From NCBI GenBank assembly GCA_035644395.1, contig DASQOR010000047.1, positions 1 to 64,000 of the forward strand: a stretch of 64,000 bases of DNA. The letters are read 5' to 3'. The stretch is from JBGPLJ01 sp035644395 (GTDB taxonomy: Bacteria; Pseudomonadota; Gammaproteobacteria; Steroidobacterales; Steroidobacteraceae). A program made the translations under genes and the position numbers. Under the pieces are notes generated by a model. That model saw nothing but the letters and a program-made list of their open reading frames with translations. It had not been told where the DNA came from and did not search any database. Below are positions 25,590 to 33,875 of the stretch, piece by piece. Each line of letters opens with the position of its first letter. Positions within the stretch are counted from its first letter, which is position 1.

Positions 25590-27178
25590 GGTCTCCTCGC
25601 GGCGACGCGGTCGAAATCCATCTTGAGTTCGTCGAACATGCGGATCGCGGTCGCCCGGCCCGCACCATACACGCCGCCGCCCGGGTGCATAAAGGGCCCG
25701 ACGAGATAGAGCCGCTCGACACCCGGCACCGTGTACTGCCCGAGGTCGGGCGTCGGGCGATAGGCGCCCGTCTGGTAGAAGAAGGGTGCGACGCCGTGCA
25801 CGTCACCGCGGACCATGGTGTTGGGGGAACTGCGCTCAAGATCGAGCGGCGAATGGACGCTCCGCGCGACGATATTCTCCGGAGTGAGATTCGCCACGTA
25901 CTTGCGGTAGGTCGCGAGGCTTAAGTTCCCGACTTCCTCCTTGATCTCGTCCCAGCGCGACGCGCCGCCCTCGGCCAGTTCGTAAGGAGCGAACGTAATG
26001 CCGTGAAACAGTCCCTTTCCGGGTGGCACGCGCGTGGGATCGTTGATGCTCTCATCACCGCCGCCGACCAGACGGCGCCTGGAGATGCGGCCGCGCCTGA
26101 GCTCATCGAAGTCATCGAGCATTTCGGCGAGTTTCGAGGTCGTCATGAACTCGAGCATGGTCGCCCGGCCGACGTCCTGGGTAACGTGAAAGCGGGCGTG
26201 TTCCCTGAGGTCGTAGTGCGACACGAAGAGACTGAAAGTGCCGAGCGTCGAACGCTCCGCGCGGCGCAGGATTCCCGCATCGATCCCGTCGACGAACTGG
26301 CGGAGCTTGTGCGGGTGGATCGCCCCGATCACGCCGTCCTTCGCGAGGAAGCGTTCGCCGTCCGTGAGTTCGACACCCGTGGCGCGACCGCCCGAGGTCA
26401 GGACCTTGCGCACCTCGCGATTGCACTCGACCTTGCCGCCGTAGTGCTCGATGCAACGGACGAGCGACTCGGTGAGCTTGCCGCTGCCGCCAACGGGCTG
26501 CGAGACGCCGTAGGTGTGGATGATGCCGGGCATGAGGTACATGCCGAGCCCGGTGCCGAGCTCATCCGGCATCTGGATGTTTTCCGTGATGAGCTTGACC
26601 AGATGGATCTTGATCTTCTCGTTCTCAAAGAGGCCATTGGCGATGTCGAGCGCGCTTCTTTGCATGGCATCGAGGAGCTCGCGGCCTTCCTCGCTCTGGT
26701 CGAGCATGCTGATGAGGGCGCCCAGCGGGATCGGCGGGGAATACAGGCCCGAGATGAACATCGGCAGCATGCGCGCGCTCTGGGCGGCGAACTTGCGGTA
26801 GGTTTCGGCATCGCGCGGCGAGATCTTGGCGATCGATTCGCAGGCCTTGTCGAGATCCTTGTAGGTAATGATTGTCGTCTGGTCATCGAAGATGCTCGCG
26901 TACGGGATGTCGGAGTAGTTGTACTTGAGCCCGAACTTCGACAGCAGGCCCAGCTCATCCTGCGTGAGCATCGGGTTGCCCTGGATCATGATGTGCACGC
27001 TCGAGTGCAGGTCGTGCCAGTAGCCCGGCGTGTTGAGCTCCAGCGTCGCGACGCCGCCACCCGGCCAGGGCTTGCGCTCGAGCACGAGGACTTTCTTGCC
27101 GGCTTTCGCGAGATAGGCGGCCGCTACCAGGCCATTGTGGCCCGCACCCATGGCAACGACGTCGACGGCGGTACTCAT
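25586..27178 (-). CDS. FAD-dependent oxidoreductase, phytoene dehydrogenase/PYROXD2-like
   Basis: This 530-residue protein has an N-terminal dinucleotide-binding motif (VVAMGAGHNGLVAAAYLAKAG) and the family's C-terminal signature with GGGVYGAGRATAIRMFDEL. The central region has conserved LVRCIEHYGGKVECNREV and a second FAD-contact segment (VTGVELTDG-like ATGVELTDGERF). Homologues include phytoene desaturases and the PYROXD2 group, which desaturate or isomerise lipophilic substrates. The 4-base overlap with the small downstream gene indicates a two-gene operon. The ATG at 27178 immediately precedes the Rossmann strand. Confidence 0.85.
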   Translation of the reverse strand: MSTAVDVVAMGAGHNGLVAAAYLAKAGKKVLVLERKPWPGGGVATLELNTPGYWHDLHSSVHIMIQGNPMLTQDELGLLSKFGLKYNYSDIPYASIFDDQTTIITYKDLDKACESIAKISPRDAETYRKFAAQSARMLPMFISGLYSPPIPLGALISMLDQSEEGRELLDAMQRSALDIANGLFENEKIKIHLVKLITENIQMPDELGTGLGMYLMPGIIHTYGVSQPVGGSGKLTESLVRCIEHYGGKVECNREVRKVLTSGGRATGVELTDGERFLAKDGVIGAIHPHKLRQFVDGIDAGILRRAERSTLGTFSLFVSHYDLREHARFHVTQDVGRATMLEFMTTSKLAEMLDDFDELRRGRISRRRLVGGGDESINDPTRVPPGKGLFHGITFAPYELAEGGASRWDEIKEEVGNLSLATYRKYVANLTPENIVARSVHSPLDLERSSPNTMVRGDVHGVAPFFYQTGAYRPTPDLGQYTVPGVERLYLVGPFMHPGGGVYGAGRATAIRMFDELKMDFDRVAARRP

Positions 27179-27308
27179 ACGCTTGAGGCTATCGGCGCCG
27201 GGCGCGAGTGTCTAATTGGTTTCGACGCCGCGATGTATTCCGATTCGTGATGGCCGCGATCAGCGAAATCGCTTACTCCCCGGTTGCGCTTCTGCCTACG
27301 ATACGGGC

Positions 27309-28280
27309 ATGAGCGGAGCGATCTATCTCGAGCGCCACGGCGGGCCGGATGTCCTGCAATGGCGGGCACAAAGCATGGCGGAACCGGGCGCCGGCGAAGT
27401 TCGCGTGCGCCACACCGCCATCGGCGTGAATTTTTCGGACATTGGCCTGCGTACGGGGACGATGCCGGCGAAGTTGCCATCGGGCATCGGCTTTGAAGCG
27501 GCCGGTATCGTCGAAGCGGTTGGCAAGGGCGTTCGCGACCTCAAGCGTGGCAGTCGAGTGGCCTATAGCTGGCGCGTACCCGGTGCCTATGCCACCGATC
27601 GCGTAGTGCCGGCGCAGGTTCTCACGAAATTGCCGGCTGCCCTCGACGACGAAACCATCGCCGGCGCTTTTCTCAAGGGACTCACCGCGCAGATCCTGGT
27701 GCGCCGGGCATTTCCGGTCGCCCGCGGACACACCGTGCTCCTGCACGCCGCCGCCGGCGGCGTGGGCCTCATACTCGCGCAATGGGCGCGGCAGCTCGGC
27801 GCGCGCGTCATCGGCGTCGTGAGCACCGAAGAGAAGGCCAGGCTCGCGAAGCGCAACGGTTGCTGGCGCACGCTCATCGGGAGCGAGGACCTCGCGTTGC
27901 GCGTCAAGAGCCTGACGACAGGCGCAGGCGTCGACGCGGTCTACGATTCGGTCGGCAAGGACGTCTTTCTTGCTTCGCTCGACTGCATGAAGCCTCGCGG
28001 CACGATCGTTTGCTATGGACAGTCGTCCGGGCCGGCGCCCGCGCTTACACCGATGGATCTCGGCCGGCGCGGATCGCTCTACCTTCACCGCATGATGGGC
28101 GGGGATTACTTGAGCGTGCCGGCGGAGAGCGCCGCCTCCACGCGCGAGCTGCTGTCCATGCTGAGCCGCAGGAGGATCCGCGTCCACATCGGCCGGCGTT
28201 ATGCGCTCGATGCGGCTGCGCAAGCGCAAGCCGACGTCGAGCAACGCAGGACGGTCGGCTCGACCGTGCTGATTCCATGA
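27309..28280 (+). CDS. Quinone oxidoreductase-type MDR enzyme
   Basis: This 323-residue member of the medium-chain dehydrogenase/reductase family is of the zinc-independent quinone reductase type (QOR/qorA-like). It has GVNFSDIGLRTG, GFEAAGIVEAVGKGV, FLKGLTAQILVRRAFPV and the NADPH-binding HAAAGGVGLILAQWARQLGARV. No structural or catalytic zinc cysteines are present. It probably reduces quinones or enones with NADPH. The ATG at 27309 was chosen because the β-strand pattern starts there. Its stop overlaps the next gene's ATG by four bases. Confidence 0.85.
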   Translation: MSGAIYLERHGGPDVLQWRAQSMAEPGAGEVRVRHTAIGVNFSDIGLRTGTMPAKLPSGIGFEAAGIVEAVGKGVRDLKRGSRVAYSWRVPGAYATDRVVPAQVLTKLPAALDDETIAGAFLKGLTAQILVRRAFPVARGHTVLLHAAAGGVGLILAQWARQLGARVIGVVSTEEKARLAKRNGCWRTLIGSEDLALRVKSLTTGAGVDAVYDSVGKDVFLASLDCMKPRGTIVCYGQSSGPAPALTPMDLGRRGSLYLHRMMGGDYLSVPAESAASTRELLSMLSRRRIRVHIGRRYALDAAAQAQADVEQRRTVGSTVLIP

Positions 28281-28918
28281 CGAGCCGCCACGGTGGCAAG
28301 TCCGCGATCGTCACGGGCGGCAGCAGCGGCATCGGCCAGGCGATTGCCTTGCGCCTCGCGCTCGAGGGCGCCGAGGTCGCCGGCTTCGTCGCCCAGGTCG
28401 GCCAACGCTACCGTGCACCCACGATCCTCGTGCACAGCGCGGCCATGCAATTCGTGCGGCCTTTCGAGGAGCTCGACCTCGCGCAATGGCGGGCGACACA
28501 GAGCGTGAACCAGGAATCGATGTTTCACCTGCTGAAGGCGGCGCTCCCCGGCATGAAGGGCGCCGGCTGGGGTCGCATTGTCGTGATTGCCTCGTCGACC
28601 TTCTTCGTCGGCGGCAACCAGATGACGCACTACGTGACGAGCAAAGGCGCACTCATCGGCCTGGTGCATGGCCTTGCGGCGGAGGTCGGCCCGCACGGCA
28701 TCACGATCAACGCGGTGGCGCCTGGCCTCACACGGACGAAGAAGGCGGTGGCGGACCTGCCCGATGCGCTCTTCAAGGATGTCGCCGCGCTCCAGTGCAT
28801 CAAGCGCAACGGCACGCCCGAGGATCAGGCGGCGGTCGTATCGTTCCTCGCATCCGATGAGGCGGGATTCATCACCGGCCAGACCATTCTCGCGGACGGC
28901 GGCCAGGGCCGCACCTGA
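28277..28918 (+). CDS. SDR family oxidoreductase missing part of the Rossmann fold
   Basis: This is a 213-residue short-chain dehydrogenase. It has the N-terminal TGGSSGIG (13-20), catalytic Ser107 (IASST) and Tyr119-x3-Lys123 (YVTSK), and the C-terminal AVAPGLTRT and ILADGG motifs. The segment between βB and βD is missing. The NNAG-equivalent (HSAA, 53-56) lies only about 35 residues after the glycine motif, whereas intact SDRs of about 250 residues place it near residue 85-90. Roughly 33-35 residues, including αB and βC that shape the cofactor pocket, are absent without a frameshift. Translation is coupled to the quinone reductase by ATGA. Activity is doubtful. Confidence 0.75.
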   Translation: MTSRHGGKSAIVTGGSSGIGQAIALRLALEGAEVAGFVAQVGQRYRAPTILVHSAAMQFVRPFEELDLAQWRATQSVNQESMFHLLKAALPGMKGAGWGRIVVIASSTFFVGGNQMTHYVTSKGALIGLVHGLAAEVGPHGITINAVAPGLTRTKKAVADLPDALFKDVAALQCIKRNGTPEDQAAVVSFLASDEAGFITGQTILADGGQGRT

Positions 28919-28922
28919 AAAT

Positions 28923-29017
28923 GGGGTCAGTAAAAGGGGACAGATTTATTTTCTTGCGTATCTGCTGCGGCCTCCCAGAAACTCAAGAAAATAAATCTGT
29001 CCCCTTTTACTGACCCC
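28923..29017. repeat. Long perfect palindrome between convergent genes
   Basis: Two perfectly complementary 33-base arms (28923-28955 and 28985-29017) flank a 29-base spacer. The arms contain the GGGGACAGATTTATTTTC sequence that, from memory, recurs in many gammaproteobacterial genomes, often near REP-associated Y1 transposases. No transposase is present here. It fills the whole gap between the SDR stop (28918) and the LysR stop (29022), so it also serves as a potential bidirectional terminator. Confidence 0.85.
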
Positions 29018-29021
29018 GCTC

Positions 29022-29936
29022 TCAGGCGGGGTCGAGGAGGGCGGCGTGGGCCTTCAGAGTCGCGCGCAGCCAGCGGCTGGCAGGGTCCATGTCCCGGTGC
29101 ACGTTCCACTGCAGGATTTCGACGAGCTTCGGCACTTCGAGCGGCGCCGGCACCATCTTGATCGGCAGCGTCAGCATGTAGAGGCGCGCGAGGCGCATCT
29201 GCATCGTCGCGATCCGGTTGGTGCCGACGACCAGGTGCGGCAGCAGGCTGAAGCTCGGCGCCGCGAGTTCCACCCGGCGAACCTCGCCGTAGCGGCTCGT
29301 GAACCAGCGCTCGAGCCAGGGATTGCCATGGTGTTCGCTGCGAAATACCACATGGCCGAGGCCGAGATATTCATCCAGCGTCAGGCTGTCCCCGACCAGC
29401 GAGTTGCCCGTCCAGGCGACGACCGCATAGGTATCCTCGAACAGCAGCTCGTGCGGATGCTCCGATAGCAGGTCGATTTCCGGCCCGATGACGAAGTCCA
29501 CCTCGCCCGCTTCGAGCTCCTCTTTGACCCGGCCACTCGATTGGCGGAACTCGAAAGAGATGCCGGGCGCCTCGCGTTGCAGGCGGCCGAGCACGTCGAG
29601 CAGGAAGACGCGGATGACGTAGTCCGATACGGTGATCGTGAAATGCCGCTTGCTCTGGGCGGCCTCGAAGGCCGGCTCGATCGAGATCGCGGAATCGATG
29701 CGCAGGATGATGTCGTGCACCGGGGCGACGAGGGACGAGGCGAGCGGAGTCAGCTCGAGCTGCCTTCCGACCTGGATCACCAGGGGGTCTTCGAAGTAGT
29801 CCCGCAGGCGCGCCAGCGCCCCGCTCATGGCGGGCTGGGTGATGTTGAGCTTGGCTGCGGCCCGGGTCACGCTCTTGTCAGCCAGCAGGGCGTCGAGCGC
29901 CACCAGCAGGTTCAGGTCCAATCGTCGATATCGCAC
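29022..29936 (-). CDS. LysR-family transcriptional regulator (NodD/aromatic-degradation type)
   Basis: This 304-residue protein has an N-terminal winged helix-turn-helix (DLNLLVALDALLADKSVTRA, then KLNITQPAMSGALARLRDYF). The substrate-binding domain (about 90-300) has HFTITVSDYVIRVFLLDVL and DFVIGPEIDLLS. The RRLDLNLL start and 'NITQPAMSGAL' helix are typical of the NodD/NahR/PcpR branch, whose members activate adjacent genes in response to phenolic or aromatic inducers. The start codon is GTG at 29936. It is divergent from the FAH/SMP-30/HisD operon, so it is the likely regulator of that operon. Confidence 0.85.
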   Translation of the reverse strand: MRYRRLDLNLLVALDALLADKSVTRAAAKLNITQPAMSGALARLRDYFEDPLVIQVGRQLELTPLASSLVAPVHDIILRIDSAISIEPAFEAAQSKRHFTITVSDYVIRVFLLDVLGRLQREAPGISFEFRQSSGRVKEELEAGEVDFVIGPEIDLLSEHPHELLFEDTYAVVAWTGNSLVGDSLTLDEYLGLGHVVFRSEHHGNPWLERWFTSRYGEVRRVELAAPSFSLLPHLVVGTNRIATMQMRLARLYMLTLPIKMVPAPLEVPKLVEILQWNVHRDMDPASRWLRATLKAHAALLDPA

Positions 29937-29971
29937 TTGGGCTATGGTCCTGTCCGGCGGGCTTTTCAGGT

Positions 29972-29986
29972 ATCGCCGTTGATGAT
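29972..29986 (+). promoter_or_regulatory. Candidate LysR box (ATC-N9-GAT, T-N11-A)
   Basis: In the 146-base divergent region between the LysR gene (starts 29936) and the FAH gene (starts 30083) lies ATC-N9-GAT, the half-site architecture of NodD-type LysR boxes (T at 29973, A at 29985). One site on its own is weak evidence, but the location is as expected for autoregulation and activation of the divergent operon. Confidence 0.35.
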
Positions 29987-30082
29987 GCGGCGGATCAGAA
30001 AAATCGCTTTCTCAGACGCTGCCGCCGCCCCTAACATTCCGCCCATTCTCCGCAATTTTCGCGAGTGCCGGATAACTTTCGC

Positions 30083-31096
30083 ATGGCGTCTTCCACTGCC
30101 TCCGCCCCCTTCAGCCTGGCGACTTTCTCGATCCCGGGCGGTGCCCCGGCGGCAGGTCTCGTCGCCGGGGATCGAGTTCTGAAGCTGGCGGCTGCGCCCG
30201 GACTCACGGGTGCGGATTCGATGCTGGGTCTGCTCGAATACTGGGATCGCAACTTCCCGGCGCTGCAGGGGCTGGCGACGGCGGTCGCCGCCGGCGATGC
30301 CGGTTTGCCGGCCACGCCGGTCGCCCTTTCGGCAGTGCGGCTGCACGCGCCGGTGCCGGCGCCGCGGCAGATATTCTGCTCGGGCGCGAACTACAAAAAG
30401 CACGTGGCGCAGATCATCGTCGCGCAGACGATGTCCGAGACGGCGCACATGAGCCAGCAGGAGCGCTGGGAGTTCGGCGTGAAAAAGATGGACGAGCGGG
30501 CGCGCTCCGGAACGCCGTACTTCTTCCTCAAAGGGCAGTCGACGGTCACCGGTCCCTTCGACCCGGTCGTGCTGCCGCATGACGTGACGCAACCGGACTG
30601 GGAACTCGAACTGGGCGTGGTCATCGGCCGCCCGGCGCGGCGCGTGTCGCGAGGGAACGCACTGGACCACGTTGCCGGCTATGTCGTGGTGAATGACGTC
30701 ACGACGCGCGAGCGCGTCAACCGCAAGGAGGGCGACCTCAAGGAGATGGGCATGAACTGGGTGGCGAGCAAGTCATCGCCAACGTTCCTGCCGATGGGGC
30801 CGTATCTCGTGCCGGCCGCCTTCGTTCCGGATCCGCAGCAACTGCAGATCGTCCTGAAACTGAACGGCGAGACCATGCAGAACGAGAGCACGGCGGACAT
30901 GATCTTCGGTGTCGCGCGGCTGATCGAATACGCCTCGGAGGCCTGCCTGCTGCAGCCGGGCGACGTGATCTGCACCGGTTCGCCGGCCGGCAACGGCGTG
31001 CATTACAAGCGCTTCCTGAAGCCGGGCGACGTCCTCGAGGGCAGCATCACGGGTCTCGGCACGCAGCGAAATGCCTGCGTCGCGGAGCCGCGCTGA
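30083..31096 (+). CDS. Fumarylacetoacetate hydrolase family protein
   Basis: This 337-residue FAH-fold protein has an N-terminal β-rich domain, then the metal-binding catalytic domain with DWELELGVVIGRPA, GYVVVNDVTTRERVN, GWxxSKS-type (MNWVASKSSPTFLP) and PGDVICTGSPAGNG. These residues fit a Mg2+ or Ca2+-dependent C-C hydrolase or decarboxylase acting on acylpyruvate-like products of ring cleavage. The ATG at 30083 was preferred over an in-frame GTG at 30065 because it is closer to family starts. It is the first of five tightly spaced genes. Confidence 0.85.
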   Translation: MASSTASAPFSLATFSIPGGAPAAGLVAGDRVLKLAAAPGLTGADSMLGLLEYWDRNFPALQGLATAVAAGDAGLPATPVALSAVRLHAPVPAPRQIFCSGANYKKHVAQIIVAQTMSETAHMSQQERWEFGVKKMDERARSGTPYFFLKGQSTVTGPFDPVVLPHDVTQPDWELELGVVIGRPARRVSRGNALDHVAGYVVVNDVTTRERVNRKEGDLKEMGMNWVASKSSPTFLPMGPYLVPAAFVPDPQQLQIVLKLNGETMQNESTADMIFGVARLIEYASEACLLQPGDVICTGSPAGNGVHYKRFLKPGDVLEGSITGLGTQRNACVAEPR

Positions 31097-31116
31097 AGCG
31101 CCTCGGACCGCGCTGC

Positions 31117-32157
31117 ATGTCGAGCAATCCGAAATCCAAGAATCCGCTGGCGGGCTGGCAGGTCGACCGCGCTTCGATCCGTACGATCGGGCGCGACCTG
31201 CAGCGGCCCGAGTGCGTGCTTGCGGAGCCCGACGGGACATTGTGGGCCGCCGACGCCAGGGGCGGCGTCATGCGCATCGCGCCCGACGGCATGCAACAGC
31301 TCATCGCACAGCGGATCGACCCGCATTTCTCCGACCAGGGGAGCGACGAGAAGTACATCCTGAAGGGGACGCTGCCGAACGGCCTCGCGTTCGCCCGTAA
31401 CGGCGACATCCTGATCGCCAATTTCGGTACCAATGCCATCGAGCGCATGACGCGCGCCGGCCGTTCCGAGACGCTGTACACCGAGATCGACGGCCAGCCG
31501 ATCGGCAAGACGAACTTCGTGCTGCGCGATTCCGGCGACCGGCTGTGGATCACCGTGACGACGCGCATGGAGCCCTGGACGCGTTCGGTGAGCGAGCGCT
31601 CGGCGGACGGTTACGTCGCGATCGCGGATAAGCGCGGCGTCCGTATCGTCGCGGACGGCTTCGTCGGCACCAACGAAATCCGCTTCGATGAGCGCGAGGA
31701 GTGGCTGTACGTCGTCGAGAGCAATGCGCGGCACATCTCGCGGCTGCGGGTGCGCGCCGACGGCGCGCTCACCGACCGCGAAGTCTACGGGCCCGGGGAT
31801 CTCGGCGGCGTGCCCGACGGCTTCGCTTTCGATTGCGCGGGCAATCTCTGGATCACGCTCGTGATGTCGGACCGCCTGATCGCGCTGACGCCGGAGGGCG
31901 AGGTGCTGGTGCTTCTTGATGACGGCGATCCGGTGCGTGTCGCGGAACTCGACCGCCGTTTCCACGCGCGGACACTCACGCCCGATTTCATGCTCGCGAC
32001 CAAAGGCACGATCGCGCCCTGGATGGCAAGCGTCACCTTCGGCGGCCCGGACCTGCGTACCGTGTATCTCGGCACGCTCATGGGCACGACCCTCCCGTAT
32101 TTCCGCTCGCCGGTCGCGGGGCTGCCCATGATTCATTGGAAGGAATTGCAGCGATGA
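31117..32157 (+). CDS. SMP-30/gluconolactonase-like β-propeller hydrolase
   Basis: This 346-residue protein without a signal peptide contains repeated propeller strands typical of SMP-30/gluconolactonase/LRE: LQRPECVLAEPDGTLWAADA, LPNGLAFARNGDILIANFG, NEIRFDEREEWLYVVESN and GVPDGFAFDCAGNLWITLV. Metal ligands of the family (Glu of PEC, Asn of TNEIRF, Asp of VPDGF) are present. Likely a Ca2+-dependent lactonase or related esterase. It sits 20 bases after the FAH gene and 10 bases before the HisD-like gene, suggesting lactone opening in the same pathway. Confidence 0.85.
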   Translation: MSSNPKSKNPLAGWQVDRASIRTIGRDLQRPECVLAEPDGTLWAADARGGVMRIAPDGMQQLIAQRIDPHFSDQGSDEKYILKGTLPNGLAFARNGDILIANFGTNAIERMTRAGRSETLYTEIDGQPIGKTNFVLRDSGDRLWITVTTRMEPWTRSVSERSADGYVAIADKRGVRIVADGFVGTNEIRFDEREEWLYVVESNARHISRLRVRADGALTDREVYGPGDLGGVPDGFAFDCAGNLWITLVMSDRLIALTPEGEVLVLLDDGDPVRVAELDRRFHARTLTPDFMLATKGTIAPWMASVTFGGPDLRTVYLGTLMGTTLPYFRSPVAGLPMIHWKELQR

Positions 32158-32167
32158 TCCATCCATT

Positions 32168-33454
32168 ATGATCCGTCAGATCAAGGCTGGCCGATCCGGC
32201 GCCGACAAGGCCGAGAGCGGCCTCAAAGTCCGCAACACCGTCGAGGCGATCCTTGCGAATGTCGCGGAGCGTGGCGAAGCCGCCGTCCGCGAATACTCCG
32301 CCGAGTTCGACCAATGGTCGCCGGAGCGCTTTCGCTTGTCGGCGGATGACATCGCCGATTGTTTGCGCGCGCTGCCGCGGCAGGTGATCACGGACATCGA
32401 GTTCGCGCAGACACAGATCCGGAATTTCGCGCGCGCACAGCGCGAGGCGCTTCAGGACATCGAGATCGAGACACTTCCGGGCGTCGTGCTCGGCCACAAG
32501 AACCTGCCCGTCAACAGCGTCGGCTGCTATGTGCCCGGCGGCCGCTATCCGATGGTGGCCTCGGCGCACATGAGCGTCGTCACGGCGAAAACGGCGGGCG
32601 TGAAGCGCATCATTGCCGCAGCGCCGCCGTTCGGCGGCAAGCCGCACCCTGCGATTGTCGCCGCGATGCATCTCGCCGGCGCCGATGAAATCTACGCGCT
32701 CGGCGGCGTGCAGGCCGTCGCGGCGATGGCGCTTGGCACCGGGAACATCCAGCCGGTCGACATGATCGTTGGCCCCGGCAACGCGTTTGTGGCAGAAGCG
32801 AAGCGGCAGCTGTTCGGTCGGGTCGGTATTGACCTCTTTGCCGGCCCGACCGAAACACTGATCGTCGCCGACGACAGCTGCGATGCCGAGATGGCGGCGG
32901 TCGATCTCATCGGCCAGGCCGAGCATGGTCCGGGGAGCCCGGCGGTGCTCCTGACGAGTTCAGCCAAGCTTGCCGCCGAAGTGCCCGCGGCGATCGAGAA
33001 GCTGCTCGGCTGGCTGCCGACTGCCGATGTCGCGCGGGTCGCGTGGGAGACGTGCGGCGAGATCATCCTGTGCGACACTCAGGAGGAACTCCTCCTCGAG
33101 GCGGACCGTATCGCCTCGGAGCACGTGCAGGTGATCACGAGAGACCCCGACTATTTCCTCAGGAACCTGAGCAACTACGGGGCGCTCTTCCTCGGTCCGC
33201 GGACGAATGTCGCGTTCGGCGACAAGGTCATCGGCACGAACCACACGCTGCCGACGATGCGCGCGGCGCGCTATACCGGCGGCCTCTGGGTCGGCAAGTT
33301 CCTCAAGACCTGCACGTACCAGCGCGTGCTCACCGACGAGGCGTCGGCGCTCGTCGGTGAGTACTGCTCGCGCCTCTGCGCGCTTGAAGGCTTCGCCGGG
33401 CACCAGGAACAGGCGGATCTGCGCGTGCGGCGCTACAAGAAGAAGGTCGCCTGA
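32168..33454 (+). CDS. Histidinol-dehydrogenase-family catabolic dehydrogenase
   Basis: This is a 428-residue NAD-dependent alcohol dehydrogenase of the HisD fold. Zn2+ and catalytic positions are retained: GQAEHGPGSP (Gln, His), SEHVQVIT (Glu-His pair), FGDKVIGTNHTLPT (Asp) and EGFAGHQEQAD (His). It also has VGPGNAFVAEAKRQLFG, IDLFAGPTETLI. No other histidine genes are present. The neighbours are ring-product hydrolases, so this is a catabolic paralogue (compare the sulfopropanediol dehydrogenase HpsN group) that oxidises a primary alcohol to an acid in two steps. The substrate cannot be read. Confidence 0.85.
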   Translation: MIRQIKAGRSGADKAESGLKVRNTVEAILANVAERGEAAVREYSAEFDQWSPERFRLSADDIADCLRALPRQVITDIEFAQTQIRNFARAQREALQDIEIETLPGVVLGHKNLPVNSVGCYVPGGRYPMVASAHMSVVTAKTAGVKRIIAAAPPFGGKPHPAIVAAMHLAGADEIYALGGVQAVAAMALGTGNIQPVDMIVGPGNAFVAEAKRQLFGRVGIDLFAGPTETLIVADDSCDAEMAAVDLIGQAEHGPGSPAVLLTSSAKLAAEVPAAIEKLLGWLPTADVARVAWETCGEIILCDTQEELLLEADRIASEHVQVITRDPDYFLRNLSNYGALFLGPRTNVAFGDKVIGTNHTLPTMRAARYTGGLWVGKFLKTCTYQRVLTDEASALVGEYCSRLCALEGFAGHQEQADLRVRRYKKKVA

Positions 33455-33461
33455 GCGCGCA

Positions 33462-33875
33462 ATGGCCGGCAGGCGCAAGCTCGAGTTCAAGCATCATCAT
33501 GGCGGCATCAGCGTCCCCGACCTCGAGGCGTCGATCCGCTGGTACGCGGACGTGCTCGGTTTCGAGGTCGAGACCCGCATCTATATCGAGGCCGTTCCGG
33601 CCAAGGTCGCGATGCTCCGCCATGGCGAACTTCGCCTCGAACTCTTCGAAGTCGAGGGCGCTGCCCCGCTGCCACCGGACCGGCGGGAGCCGAACAAGGA
33701 CCTGCGCACGCACGGCAACAAGCACATTGCGTTCGCCGTGAAGGACGTCGACTCGTTTGCCGAGCAATTGCGCAAGCGCGGGGCCGATATTGTTTTTGTC
33801 GGCCACTTCGAGTTTGGCAGCAACATCTTCATCCGGGACAATGCCGGCAACCTCATCGAGTTCGTGCAGGCATGA
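33462..33875 (+). CDS. VOC family protein (glyoxalase-like)
   Basis: This 137-residue single-domain vicinal-oxygen-chelate protein has HHHGGISVPDLEASIRWYADV, LGFEVETRIYIE, ELRLELFEVEGA, GNKHIAFAVKDVDSFAEQL and DNAGNLIEFVQA. Probable metal ligands are the His near residue 13, Glu in LELFE, His of KHIAF and Glu of LIEF, the usual VOC set. It may be an isomerase, dioxygenase or epimerase acting on the pathway intermediate. It starts seven bases after HisD and overlaps the following SDR by four bases. Confidence 0.8.
   Translation: MAGRRKLEFKHHHGGISVPDLEASIRWYADVLGFEVETRIYIEAVPAKVAMLRHGELRLELFEVEGAAPLPPDRREPNKDLRTHGNKHIAFAVKDVDSFAEQLRKRGADIVFVGHFEFGSNIFIRDNAGNLIEFVQA

Noticed and set aside
32168..33454. 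Role in histidine biosynthesis for the HisD-fold gene
   Set aside because: No other his genes are present and the gene is embedded in a catabolic operon.
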